Of a DNA stretch of 64,000 nt, positions 48,551 through 60,069 are shown one piece after another; the first letter of the stretch is position 1, and every line of letters begins with the position of its first letter. Position numbers and translations under genes: made by a program. The notes below the pieces were generated by a model. That model searched no databases. It was given only the letters and a program-made list of their open reading frames with translations, and was not told the DNA's origin. Source of the DNA: Anagrus nilaparvatae (Eukaryota > Arthropoda > Insecta > Hymenoptera > Mymaridae); contig JAKSXM010000137.1 in the NCBI GenBank assembly GCA_022575985.1, positions 11,736,001 to 11,800,000 on the forward strand, in the 5' to 3' direction.

Positions 48551-49244
48551 TTTTGAAATTGGTCTGAATTTTTTATTGGATTCATATTTAGATCAAAATT
48601 TATTCTAGACTCAAAAATTGACTTTTTCACATTTTATGATTATTTGGGCTCTAAATGAGCTCAAATTATGGCTCAAATATCTAAAAAAAATGTATTTTTG
48701 GGACATCTGATTGGAATTTTTTTTCGCTTTTAGATATTTTTATCTTTGCTAAGGATTTTTATCATTTTCAGTTTTGGTGTTTCTGGGTTTTACTAATATT
48801 GAAGAATGGATAGCATCAATTTAGTGTCATAGTAGACTCATTTGGTGATTCGAAATTTCAAAAACTGTATATATTAATTTACTTCCAGGGACTGGATAGA
48901 TTGTTGGATATCGAGAGTTTCTACATCCCTAACTGCTAATTGTCTAATTAACTGTTATTATACTTCAATGTAAACTGAGAAAGTTAAAGATTTTCATAAC
49001 TTTATTATTTGATTTTTAACGCTAAACTACATAAATTATCAAAAATATAAAATTTCAGATTTGAATATAAATTTTTTTCAGATCTGCCCATGTTTCTAAA
49101 AAAATATCTAATCTTAAAATTTTTTTCTTATTTTAATGCAAATTTAAAATTTTTATGTATGGATATATTATTTTATACGTATATATTATTACTAGAAGAA
49201 AAAATGTCTTTAAAAAAGATTATTCAAAGGCTTTTTACGTACTC
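48551..49244. other. AT-rich, nothing recognisable
   Basis: No structure recognised. Confidence 0.35.
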
Positions 49245-50264
49245 TATATGGGCATATCTCACCAAGTGGTTATATTGCATATATGAGGGTTTTAATGAAA
49301 ATCCAGCTTTCTGTTTAAAAAAAAAATTATTGAAATTTATTTAAATATGTTTCTTCTCAAGCCTCAAGAAATTTTTTTGCCTAATTTCGTTAATTATTAT
49401 GAAATAACAACCTTGGAATGATTTGAAACCCTAATATTTTGTTGGTAACCTTGTTAAGTTTTTTACATTCTTAACATTACAGTGGGAATGCCGTAAAACC
49501 ATTTGCCTTTTTATAAATAGATTTTGATAAATAAATAATATATTTAATTTCATCACATAATTAAAATAGTGTGCTCCTTTTCTGAAAAAAATTCTGCCAG
49601 CTGAAACATTGGTAACCACATTTTCAAATAAATACGATCAAAGAAAGTTTTTTAAGCCACAAATGAATGCCGTGAACAATTTTTATTTCTAACTATTGTG
49701 AAAATTCTCTACAATGTTTCACAATTTGAAAGTGATTTGAGAAAAACTGGTGCCTCCAATAATTTAGTAGATATCGACACCAAAAGACTTTGTTGTCGAT
49801 GCGTAATTTTGGTACTAAAATCACATTTTTTAATGGCACTCGTTCAATTTTTAAAAAATCTTCGCAAAATCTTTTGTGAATTATGTAAAATGTTATAATA
49901 TTTCAGTTAAAAAAAACGGCATTGCTTAATTCAATGCGTTGTATGTATAAACCTCAGTTTTATATAAAATAATCGTACAATTTAAAAGCGTTGTTAACCA
50001 ATAACCTAAAATTAACAAACGTGTAAGAACTACCTATATTTCATTCTTAGTTCAAAAAAGATGTTTTTGATTTGAATTTAGTGCTTTAAAAAAATAAATG
50101 AAATTATGTAGTTGTAGGTCATAATTAGTGGATCATTAAAATCTATTCAAGAAATATACATTTTGAAAAAAATCAAAAAATCTAAAAAAATGTTTCAAAA
50201 ATCATAGAAGGCACAACTAAATGATTTAATAAATTATAATAAGATAATTCGATTATATTTTAAC

Positions 50265-50434
50265 CAGTGGTGGATGCAGAAAAGGGCCTAAGGAGGTGGG
50301 GCGCTTAAGCAAAATTTTGTATGTTTTCTTATGTAATTTGTATAAAAAAACAAAATTATGAAAAAAAAACATGCATTTTTTGGAGCTCAGGGGAGGCAAT
50401 TACCCTTACCACCCCCCTTTTGATCCGCCCATTT
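50265..50434. mobile_element. Degenerate hAT-like MITE
   Basis: CAGTGGTGGATGCAGAAAAGGG faces CCCTTTTGATCCGCCCATTT as imperfect inverted ends. ATTTTAAC and ATTTTAGC next to the two ends could be an 8-bp duplication, as in hAT elements. The G-rich and C-rich subterminal parts fit. Confidence 0.5.
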
Positions 50435-50527
50435 TAGCAGTAACTTTAACGATAACTATATTTTAGGCTTTATGTGAGCAATGCGAGGAGCAATGAGTTA
50501 AAGATTTAGGGAGCTTAGCCTAGCTAT

Positions 50528-50570
50528 GCCTATAGCGCAGTCTGTAGAACATTTAATTTTTTGTTTATAA
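50528..50570 (+). pseudogene. tRNA-like 5' fragment
   Basis: GCCTATAGCGCAGTCTGTAG then AACATTTAATTTTTTG has an A-box-like TAGCGCAGTCTG and resembles the 5' half of a lysine tRNA. There is no T-arm or B box downstream. It could be a tRNA or SINE relic, or chance. Confidence 0.2.
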
Positions 50571-50873
50571 AAAAATTGAAAATTCTTATTGTTGGTTTTT
50601 GGACAGAAATAAAATTTATTGTTATATACTTCTATATTTTTCAGTATTTTTGAGAACTAATTTCATCATTTAGTAATTATAACCTTAAATATATTTTTTA
50701 ATTTAAGAAGTTCATTTATTAAACGCCGTAGCTTAAAATTAAGTTACGCAAAGAAATTATTAATTTTTATTGTTTTATTAATCTTCTGTCCAAATGTCGT
50801 TAATGTGCTCTCAAAAATAAAATTTATTTTATAAAATTAGAAATATAACCACTTGGTGAGATATGCCCATATA

Positions 50874-51761
50874 CATTTAAAAAAAATTTATTTTACCAAA
50901 AAAAAAAATACCCATTAATATTTTTAGTTCATAATACAAGCTTATTTTTAACAACAAAAAAAAAGATGAAAAATGAAAGTTTCATTTTTATTTTAATTAT
51001 AACATTGTTAATTGTATTTTTTATGTTTATTTTTAAATGTGACAATTAATGAAATAATAATAATAATAATAATAATAATATAAATTGTTTTTTTATTATT
51101 TTGTATACGAAAGAGAAGTAATATTAACTTAAAGTAAATGAAGGAATTAAAAAAAAAATATACAGGGTAAGTTTTAGTAGAATAATCTTAATTGATAAAC
51201 ATTAATTTTAATACAAATTAAGCTAAATTATACATAATAATAAAAACTTTTAAATAGAAATTCATCTTGTGTTATCAAATATATTATGTTGTTTTGTAAA
51301 CCAAACACGTAAAAACGTCATTATTTACTAAATTATAAAACCTCTGACAAAAAAATAAATCATAATTTAGCATTTGCTATTTTATCTTCTTAGAATCATA
51401 ACACATAATTAATTTCTCAATTTCCGATTTCTCAATATAATGAAATTTTAAAATTGAACAGATTCAAGTAATTATATACTGAAGCATAAATTTGATTGCA
51501 AATATCGACGCCCCTAGCGAATAAAACGACATGAAATATTTGAACGTGGTTTTATCTGACTCAGAATTTTCGTAGACAATTTAATTAGACACTTTAATTT
51601 TACTGCATAACTATTTGTATTTAGCGAATTTTATGAAACTTCTATTTCATGCTTTTTTCAATGAATAAAAGTAATTTACATATCTGGGGGGAAAAAGAAC
51701 TATTTTCTGATTGGTACGCCTTATTGCCCTTTTTGTATAAAACTATGTTTTAAATCACTGA
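50874..51761. other. AT-rich spacer with (AAT)n
   Basis: (AAT)9 or so at 51053-51081; nothing else recognised. Confidence 0.45.
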
Positions 51762-52695
51762 CAAGGGGAGACCGGAACATTTGGGTCGCCAAATTACAAT
51801 CTATTGTTATGGATGACTTTAATATGTTGAAAAAACAGCCAAGATACCCTTCGTTTATTCCAACGTGCCTTCTGGGCTTAGAAACGCAGGGCTCAATGTT
51901 ATAAAATAGGATTTTTTCGAAATCTTCCATATAATACTGTAACCTTGCAAATTAACCAAAATACTTCCGGTTGGTCTCATTTTTTCCGTATAAGTAGCAT
52001 CTTTTAATTCCAATCAGTTGCAATGTTCCATCACCTATTCTCTCATCGCTATAGTCAATAAACCAAATACCCATTTTTGGACCAAAAAGACCAATTTTTA
52101 AATTGCTGCAAAAATTGCAATTTTCAATAAAAATAGGTCTTGTAGGTCTCAAAAATTTTGTGTTTGCTCTAAGTTTTGAAAAATGTTTTACTCGTTTCTT
52201 TTTGATTACTCATTTAGCAGATATGATAATTTAAAGACAGAGTCTCAATTTAAAGTTTTTTAAAAAAAGTCATATTTTATCACTAACTTTGTGGAGTCAT
52301 ATCTCAGAAACATCTAAAGCTAAAAGAACGAGTAAAAAATTTTTGGAAGCATGAAACTTGTACAAAACTTTTGAGACCTACAAGACCTATTTTTATTGAA
52401 AATTGTAATTTTGGCAGCAATTTAAAAATTGGTCATTTTGGTCCAAAAATGGTCATTTGGTTTATTGACTATAGCGCTGTGAGAATAGGTGATGGAGCAT
52501 TGCGGCTGACGGAAGTTAAAAGATGGTACTTATACGGAAAAAATGAGACCAACCGGAAGTATTTTGGTTAATTTGCGAGGTTACAGCGTCATTTTGAAAA
52601 TTGTCTAAAAATCCTATTTTATAACATTGAGCCCTGCGTTTCTAAGCCCAGAAGGCCCAGAAGGAATAAACCGAGGGTATCTTAGGTGTTTTAAA
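51762..52695. mobile_element. Foldback family copy, right end truncated
   Basis: It begins CAAGGGGAGACCGGAACATT. The arms (51762-52140, 52375-52695) match the 1475 element in order and contain GGCTTAGAAACGCAGGGCTC, CCGGTTGGTCTCATTTTTTC and the GGTCATTTT/AAAATGGTC hairpin. The last ~90 bp of the right arm is gone. The two mirrored 66-codon ORFs at 51952 (minus) and 52371 (plus) begin with the same 14 residues only because the arms are inverted copies. Confidence 0.75.
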
Positions 52696-52733
52696 TTTAA
52701 TTACGAATTTCAGGGTTTTATGGAATGATGAAC

Positions 52734-53504
52734 TTGCCCCCCCAACAGTTACCCTTTTGGATAAATTCACCCATAGGATAATTTCCCCCTGAATAGTTGC
52801 CACCCCCAGACAATTTCCACCCTAAAAATATAAGCAAATAATAAAGAAAAATTGGCCCTCTTTGGTCTAGCTTACTCCATGGGTAGGTGCGAGTACATTA
52901 TTAGGAGGTAAGTGCAGTTACAGGTTACTTATCGCGAGTACACCTTAAACAGTAAAATTATTAATACATTATTTTATTTTCAAAAATAAGGCTATGACAT
53001 TTCTTGATACTGATTTATCAGTTCGTGTTATTTTTAGCCTTATTAAATTTAATAAAACTTTGAATGTAATTTTTATAAAATTAATAGAATAAAAATGTCA
53101 GCTGCATTTAAAATAGAAAAAGAAAAAAAAACTTCTCCTTTCTAACGGTATATACAGAAGCCAGCATTTTTAGTTGTTTTGGAAACATGTGAGAGGCAAG
53201 TACTTACACAAAATTTCAAAAAAAAAAAATTAATTTTATATTTTTAATATTTTTTGTGTTTTAAATAATGAAACGGTGTCTAGATAAGATGTATTAGGTG
53301 TCTACTGACGAGCCAACCTAATACACTATGGCGAAACACTGTACGTGATCATTACGTAACCATTTTTGGTTAATTTAAAAAAAATTATATTAATTTTTTA
53401 TAGTATTGTAATTTTATTCAACTCTTAATACTTTATTAGTTAAATATTTTGAACACAAAGGGGGGAAATTGTCCAAGGGGCATTTACTAAGGGGACTCTG
53501 GGCC
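52734..53504. mobile_element. Ribozyme-bearing unit with inverted C-rich minisatellite ends
   Basis: 52734-52825 holds about six C-rich units of 13-17 bp (TTNCCCCC.AGGATAA type). 53459-53504 holds about three in reverse orientation (GGGGGAAATTGTCC type). Between are AAGTGCAGTTACAGG (shared with 26610), an AATAAGGCT/AGCCTTATT pair near 52987 and 53036, and the hammerhead at 53273. A non-autonomous element is inferred from the inverted ends and from similar C-rich units at 26510. No protein is encoded. Confidence 0.5.
53273..53342 (+). ncRNA. Hammerhead ribozyme, type III topology
   Basis: A 70-nt self-cleaving RNA motif with all conserved core residues: GTC cleavage site (C17 at 53280), CTGACGA (53305-53311) and GAAA (53333-53336). 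Stem III pairs ACGGTGT (53273-53279) with ACACTGT (53336-53342), seven pairs with one G-U. Stem I pairs TAGATA (53281-53286) with TGTCTA (53299-53304). Stem II pairs GCCA (53312-53315) with TGGC (53329-53332). Loop 1 GTATTAGG (53291-53298) is exactly complementary to CCTAATAC (53317-53324) in loop 2, the loop-loop contact that natural hammerheads use. Predicted cut is between 53280 and 53281 in a plus-strand transcript. It sits 117 bp from the right end of a minisatellite-ended unit. Activity is inferred, not shown. Confidence 0.85.
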
Positions 53505-56280
53505 GTACAACTTCGTAAATCGACAAAGTTTTGCCTTCTATGTGTTTTTTATATCGCTGATTCTGGATTTCACGTTTATAGAACGTGGAAAATTCTTAAA
53601 AGTTGCGAATATTGAAAAATTATCCATAAAGAGGTGGTTAAATTAAGGTTTTTTGGAGTATTTTTTAGATTATACATAAAACTCCCAAATTCGAGATCAG
53701 CCATCCAATAAATATACAGTAGGACAACTTTTGTCATAATTCTATGACATGAAAAATTCCCAAAACATTCTTAAATTAGTTAAAAATGCCCTTTTTTATA
53801 AATAAGTTTTCAATATTCACTACTGTTTGAGAATTTGTTAGCCATCGACAATATGTAAACATATTGTTGAAAAATGATACAAGTAAAGATCTTAACTTTT
53901 CTTCTTTTCTGAACAGTTTGTAAATTTTTAATTATTTAATTTTTTTTTTAAATTTAGTTTAAAACTAATTGATTTTTGAAAATAATGTATAATTTTGAAG
54001 TCACAAAAAATTGTTGATAAAGAAATATTTGTGTAAAACAATAATCGTAAAATTCGCTTACCTATAATATATTTATAGAACATACAACAGGACATTGAAA
54101 TTGATGATTAATTATCCATAAAACGAATGATTACACAAATATATAAATGTAGTTTAATTTTAGTTATTTCCATTTTATATTAACAAATTTTTATAGATTC
54201 AAATTTAAAAATTTTTTTTTTGCAATTGTAAAATAAAATAACTAAAATTGAAGTATTTTGAAATTTTAAGATTATTACTGAATAAAATATTTTTGCTAAC
54301 AAATCCCTAAAAAAACTTTAATTACAAAACTGTATAAAATTTTGTAAAATTTCTGTTAAAATGTAAAAATTTAAAATTACGTATGTGTAAAAAATAAATT
54401 TAAATATTTATATTACACTTTATTTATTTTCTGATCATGTATTATAATAACTCACAAGAGACAGAAATTTTCTTGTAAAGATTTTTAATCAAACTTTATA
54501 TATTATTAGTTTTATACTATAAAAATTTGTAAAAAAATGTATGGTGATGAATGAATTATTATAAAATGTAAAAAAAAAGACGTATTTTAAAAGTTATCTT
54601 ATGAAAAAAAGAAGAAAAATTAAATAATACTTGATTTTATTCCAACAAAATAAAATGAAGATATTCTATAAATTATAAAATTTGAAATCTTACTAAATCT
54701 ATTACATAAAAAAAGAAATACTTTCCTTGACCTTTTATATAAATACTTTTTTATTATATAATTTATAAATAAATATTAAAACTCAATTTTTTCTTCTTTT
54801 TTTTTTTCTCTAAAAATATTTTTTTTTTTTTGAATTTTAAGTTCGGGTTAAAAGAAGTGTTTTTTTGTAATGAATTAGATTTTGATTGGTCAAGGGATGT
54901 GCTTTTGCATTCAGTTGATTAAATTAAGTTTGTTAGAAAATTATGAAAACTAACATGTTTTAGGCAATGAATTTTTGAAACTATGAATAAGAGGTGTTAT
55001 AATTTTTTTTTTTTACACGATTGATAATTATACTTGCTGTGTTGACTGCAGGGAAATTTAGTCCTAGATTTGGTTTTAAGAGCATAAAAAACTAATAAGA
55101 TGTAATTTCAATTATTATTTTCAACAGAAATCAAAAAATATTTATTCAAATCTGATATGGTTAATCATCAACTTAGTCCAAAAAAAAACTTTTTAATGCA
55201 ATTTTGAAGTAAAAAATAAATTAAAAAGCAATTATTTGTAAAATAATTTATAAAATCTAAAAAGAAAGTGTCATAATATTTTATATTTTATTATTTATAT
55301 TTTTGTGCGCATGATAAATCTATGCGTCATTAAAAATCTATGTCGTAGTTTTTTTTTTTAAATTAATTACAAAATTTTTATTTTTTAAAACGCAAAATAA
55401 TTCATTAATTTTGAAATATTTTTTATTTTATGGGTTTTGAACTTTTTTTTAAAAATTCAATTTTCTAAAAAGAACATGTGTTAATTTTAATATTTGAGAT
55501 TTATTTTTAGTGATAAAGTTAATTTTTAGATTTATATTCGGAAATACCAAATAATTATTTTTTTAATTATTAATTTAAGGCGATAAATTATAACAAATAA
55601 TTTATTAAAATTTAAGAAAAACTAAAATTATTTATTTATTTTTTGATTAATTATTTAATAAATTTTTTAATAAAAAAATGAAAAAAAGTTCTTTCTTTCT
55701 GCATTGAAACAAAATACGTACAATACGATATTTTTTATAGGATAGTGAAAATTAAGTTGTATCCAAAAATTAAAAAAAGTAAATTATGGAATTCTTTTAT
55801 CAATAAATTCTGGTTTTTATTCATTAAAACATTTTAGATTTTACGATGATATTTATCGGTTTTCTGCACATACTTTTACTCAATTTTTTAAGCTAACAGT
55901 TTCATTCATTATTTTAATTTAATGAATCAATTTCTTCTTAAATTGCTAGCTCAAAAAATTGAATAATTGTTACGTGTGCATCCGATTTTTTTATTTGAAT
56001 AAGAAAAAATTTTTTTGTTTAACATATAAATAAAATTTTAATAAAATTATCACTGACCTTATATTTTTTTCTTTTTCAATGTTGCAAGTCACAAAAATTA
56101 ATTAATTCTTATCCTGATTAAATAATTTTAAATAATTTTTTCCCTTTTCTTGCACTAATTTAAGAATGGTAAAAATTATTTCTAAATAGAAAATTTTTTT
56201 TTAAAAATAAAATTAATTTTTTAAATCTTGTATTTTTTTATCAATTGAAAAAAAATTTTTGTACAAATGTGCTTTAGATC
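53505..56280. other. AT-rich, nothing recognisable
   Basis: 2.8 kb of A/T-rich DNA. CAAATTCGAGATCAGCCATC near 53687 recalls the ~130-bp repeat. No gene seen. Confidence 0.4.
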
Positions 56281-56410
56281 CTAATAGAGAGCTTTTTCCT
56301 CGTGCCGGCCGTTACGGACGAGGGTAAACTGAATTCCTCGTGTCTCTTTATAAAGTAGAAATAGTAAACGGTTTGTGCGACATGACGCCTGCGTATCTGA
56401 ACAAAATTCA
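56281..56410 (-). promoter_or_regulatory. GC island, possible core promoter
   Basis: An isolated patch at about 50% GC, containing GTGCCGGCCGTTACGG and GACATGACGCCTGCG, lies inside kilobases of AT-rich DNA. On the minus strand TTTATAAAG (56347-56355) lies 20-odd bases before TCAGTT (56327-56332), an arthropod-style initiator. The TATA-to-initiator spacing of about 22 is slightly short. On the plus strand ACGAGG/GTAAAC could instead be a first-exon donor. CCTCGT...ACGAGG can form a hairpin. Which reading applies, if any, is open. Confidence 0.3.
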
Positions 56411-57599
56411 TTCTTACGCGATTTTTCATAAGTTTATTTTATTCTGTTATTTTTATCTTATATTAAAAATCATATTGTTTTAACTATTTTGTGGTTGAAA
56501 AAATAGATCTTTTATATATATTTAGAAGATAAATAAATAAAAAAAGATTGAAAAGTTTTTTGATATTTTATTACACAATGTTTTGATAAAAAATAATTAA
56601 TAAATTAGCAATTGATTTCCAAGATATAATGTAGTTTTTATAAAATTAATATTTGTAATCTTCAAATTCAATAACTTTTATTTAAATAATAATTAGCTGC
56701 TTTAAAAATAAAACTTTTACTAAATTTATTTTAAATAAAAATTATAATAGCCGCTAGTTTAATGATTTTTTTTAATGGTTTCCTGAGATCAAATTAATTT
56801 ATTTCAAATAAATTATTATTACCAGAATTTTAAAATATTTTATTCTATTTTTAGATTTTGACCATACATTTTAAGTTTCTATAGACAGAAATTCTAGAGA
56901 TATTGTAAATATTGGTTCAAACATTTTTTTTATAATAATATATGGCTCAGTAATTTTAAAATGATTTGAAAAGTGAAAATATATATTTTTAGATTTTATC
57001 CATCCATTCCCGACAAAATGTCCTGAGATCTCTAAAATTGTTTTTAATTCTTTCAAATGATTGAAGCTTATTATGCTATTTATCCTTAGCTAAACCATCA
57101 AAACTTGCCTTTTAATCAAATCAAAATTTGGTCAAAATCTATAAAAATATTATTTTTCTCTCTATTATACTATCTCAATAGAATCATAAACTGTTTACGA
57201 AGAAATTTTAAATCATTAAATCGTTTTTTTAATGAAATCAATAAAAGAAAATGATTTTAACATAGCAAGTTTATGTTTAGGATACTTTGAACTACTATTT
57301 TTTATTCTTATTTATTAAATATATTACCCAGAAAATGCTCAACACGTTAGTTGTACAAGTCTTAGTATAGGATTTATAAAGATACCACCTGAAATGGCTA
57401 AATTACTTTTAAATTTATTTCGTTTATGTGCATATGATTTGGGACTCCCGGTTGCAATATCTAATAGGGTCACCAGTTTGCATTAGCCGAGAGGGCTGCC
57501 ATTTGAAGTTCAGAACCGTCATTGTACTTTCATGTCACCTAAGAAAGTTCTCATCTACTTATATAGAATTTTGTTTTCAATTTATAAGTTAATATTAAT
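56411..57599. repeat. AT-rich spacer with an outlying 138-bp-family unit
   Basis: Near 56955-57045, AAAATGATTTGAAAAGTGAA then TTTTTAGATTTTATCCAT resembles the tandem units at 57975. Otherwise no gene. Confidence 0.35.
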
Positions 57600-57960
57600 T
57601 GGTTAATAGCCAATAACCTCTGTTCACATTCAAATGGGTCTTCTGGGCTTAGAAACACAGAGCTCAATGTTATTAATTAATGTTTTTGGTAATTTTCAAT
57701 ATATTTCTGCAACCTTGGGTGTTAACCAAAAAACTTTTAGTTAATCTTATTTTTTTAGTATAACTGTCAGCTTTCAAACCTCTTAAGTTAGAATTTTTTA
57801 TTACTAATTCTTATAACATTATAATCATCACACTAAATGCCCATTTTAGAGCCAAAATGACCAATTTAAATGTTTGCAAAATTGCAAAATAAGTTTTCTG
57901 TATATCAAAAATTTTGTATAAGAATCAAATTTCCAAAAATTATTTACTCGCATCTTTTCA
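57600..57960. mobile_element. Foldback family, single decayed arm
   Basis: GGGTCTTCTGGGCTTAGAAA then CACAGAGCTCAATGTTATT, and ACTAAATGCCCATTTTAGAG further in, follow the left-arm order of 51762-52140. Confidence 0.5.
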
Positions 57961-57974
57961 TTGAAATTATGAGC

Positions 57975-58255
57975 AAAAAAATTTTTTTCAAGTTAATTAA
58001 TGATTAAAATGGTCTGTAACGTGAAAATAAAAACTAACATATTTTAAGATTTTATCAATATGTTTTGTTGTTCCTAGATAGGGCCCCTAGAGACATTAAA
58101 AATATTACCAAAAAATTTGTTTTAAGTATAGCTCAAAATGTTTTAAATGATCTGAAACGTGAAATTAAAAGCTAATATATTTTAAGATTTTACCCATATG
58201 TTTTGATGTTCCTAGTTAGGGCCCCTAGAGGCATTGAAATTATTAGCAAAAAAAT
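57975..58255. repeat. Tandem duplication, period 138 bp
   Basis: TAGGGCCCCTAGAG falls at 58079 and 58217, and CTGTAACGTGAAAAT / CTGAAACGTGAAATT at matching offsets. Two units; the ORF at 58203 is an artefact. Confidence 0.7.
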
Positions 58256-59569
58256 TTTTTTTCAAATAAGCTTTGAAAAAAAATTACTTGGAAAACAGTT
58301 TATACCACACGGAGAGAATAAAATTTGGAACAAAAACTGGACAAAATGTCCATCTAGTACTAGATTATTATATATACATTTTACTTATTTTGCTTCTGTA
58401 CTTAATAGCTAAAAAATGTTAAAATCCATTTCATCTGCATATTTTTTTACAAAGAAAAATTATAATAACAAAGTGCATTTTATTTATAAAATTTTTAATA
58501 ATTTTCATTTTTAATTAATCATTTTCTTTTTTTAGCCGTATTATTTATATTATTTATACACTTGCCTCACAGTTCCAGTACAAAAACAAGAGATAGTATT
58601 TAAAAATCCTATCCTATTTTATCCTCTCCTAAAAAAGACATTGCTCATCACAACGGTTGCTAGGTGTGATCGCAATAAAGTTGAAGCACGATTGAATCTA
58701 ATATTAATAAATATTTTATTCAGGATATTTCAAAAAATTTTTAAAAACACAAAAAACAAAAGAACAAAAAACAAAAGTTACAAAAAAAAAAAAGAAAATA
58801 TTTAAAAAAAAAAATTATAATAATTTTTTGCTTTATATTATATATGGTTATAAAACTATATAAAATTAATTTTTCTGAATTAATCGACCTTTTTGGGCTT
58901 TAACGTTTCGTTGGTATACCACCAACCTCGCCAGGCTAAAAATTTATTAACAAATAAGATTTTTACAAAAATTTTACAATATTATAACTATTAAGTTATA
59001 TAATTTTTAAAAATATAATCTTTAATAAATTTATAACTTCTGAATAACATTTACTCCAGTCAAATCACAGATTTTGCGGTTGTTATTGACAACCATAATG
59101 GCAAAGGTTCTACTAAAGATTTTTTGGGTCACTGATTCTGAAAACCGAGATTTGTCCCCTTTATGAACCCTTAAATTCAAAAATACTGAAGACTAATATT
59201 AAAAATTTTAATAAGATGTGGTAAAGTTGGTAAAATGATTTTTACGAGTGAAAGATGTTTAAAAGTTTTTTTTATTTTTAACGACGTTTCGATCGATTAA
59301 GATCCTTTTCAAGTCAAAAGTTTACAATTTATATTACATATTGAGAATATTTATTCTCTTGGTCAATGTTTTGTCAAAAATTAATAAATAAATAAATTTG
59401 TAGATATTTAAAAAGTATTATTAAAAATTTTACTTTAAAATTCAATTATTTTGCTATATCAAAAATCACCACTCTGGAAAATTTATATGTTTTTTATCTA
59501 TCAAACCCCTTCAAAATGAACCCAGTTAGAGCAAATTTGAGCCGCGGAAACCGTCAAAATTTCAAAAAA
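58256..59569. other. Spacer with Penelope/hammerhead-like scraps
   Basis: On the minus strand, 58880-58940 contains CTGGCGAGGTTGGTGG..ATACCAACGAAACGTT, a hairpin followed by GAAAC as in hammerheads but with the core A6 replaced by G. 59275-59320 contains CTTGAAAAGGATC..GATCGAAACGTCG, a layout common in Penelope-like terminal repeats. Between them, 59040-59170 is a ~130-bp-family fragment. Both motifs are degenerate. Confidence 0.3.
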
Positions 59570-60069
59570 ACCAAAATTTTTTATGAGGTTTTTTAGAAGA
59601 TAACAAGGGAATTGTCAACTGTTTGGGAATACGATTTGCTTCTAACTTTCAAAACAGGTTGTAGTAGTTGAGAAAACATTCTTCATATCCCCAGTTTACC
59701 TGAATGGGCCTCCTGGTCCTAGAAATTAGACCCTATAGCAGGGGTATATGTTATATAAGATAGGACTTTTTAGGCTATCTTCTAAATGACGCTGCTATCT
59801 TGTAATTAAACCAAATACCTTCCGGTAAGTCTCATTTTTTTGTGAATATTTATCACCTTTTGACCCCCGTAAACCGCATTTTTTTGTCAGTAATTCTCGT
59901 TACTAAACCGTTATGATCAATAAACCAAATGAACATATTTGGCCAAAAATGACCAATTATAAATTGCTGCAAAAATTGTAATTTTTGAGAAAAATGGGTT
60001 TTATAGATCTCAGAAATTTTGTACAAGCTCCTAGTTTTTAAAAGTTTTTGACTCGTTCGCTTTGCTTAA

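Larger units (their letters stand above)
49245..50873. repeat. Perfect 32-bp inverted repeat, 1.6 kb apart
   Basis: TATATGGGCATATCTCACCA continuing through AGTGGTTATATT occurs at 49245-49276 and, exactly complementary, at 50842-50873. Similarity stops on both sides. The 1.57 kb between has small ORFs without domains, a MITE (50265) and a tRNA-like patch (50528). These could be the ends of an unknown element. Confidence 0.55.

Noticed and set aside
51952..52571. Two ORFs beginning with the same residues (MRPTRPIFIENCNF), suggesting a duplicated gene
   Set aside because: They are mirror readings of the inverted arms of one foldback element and degrade beyond the repeat.
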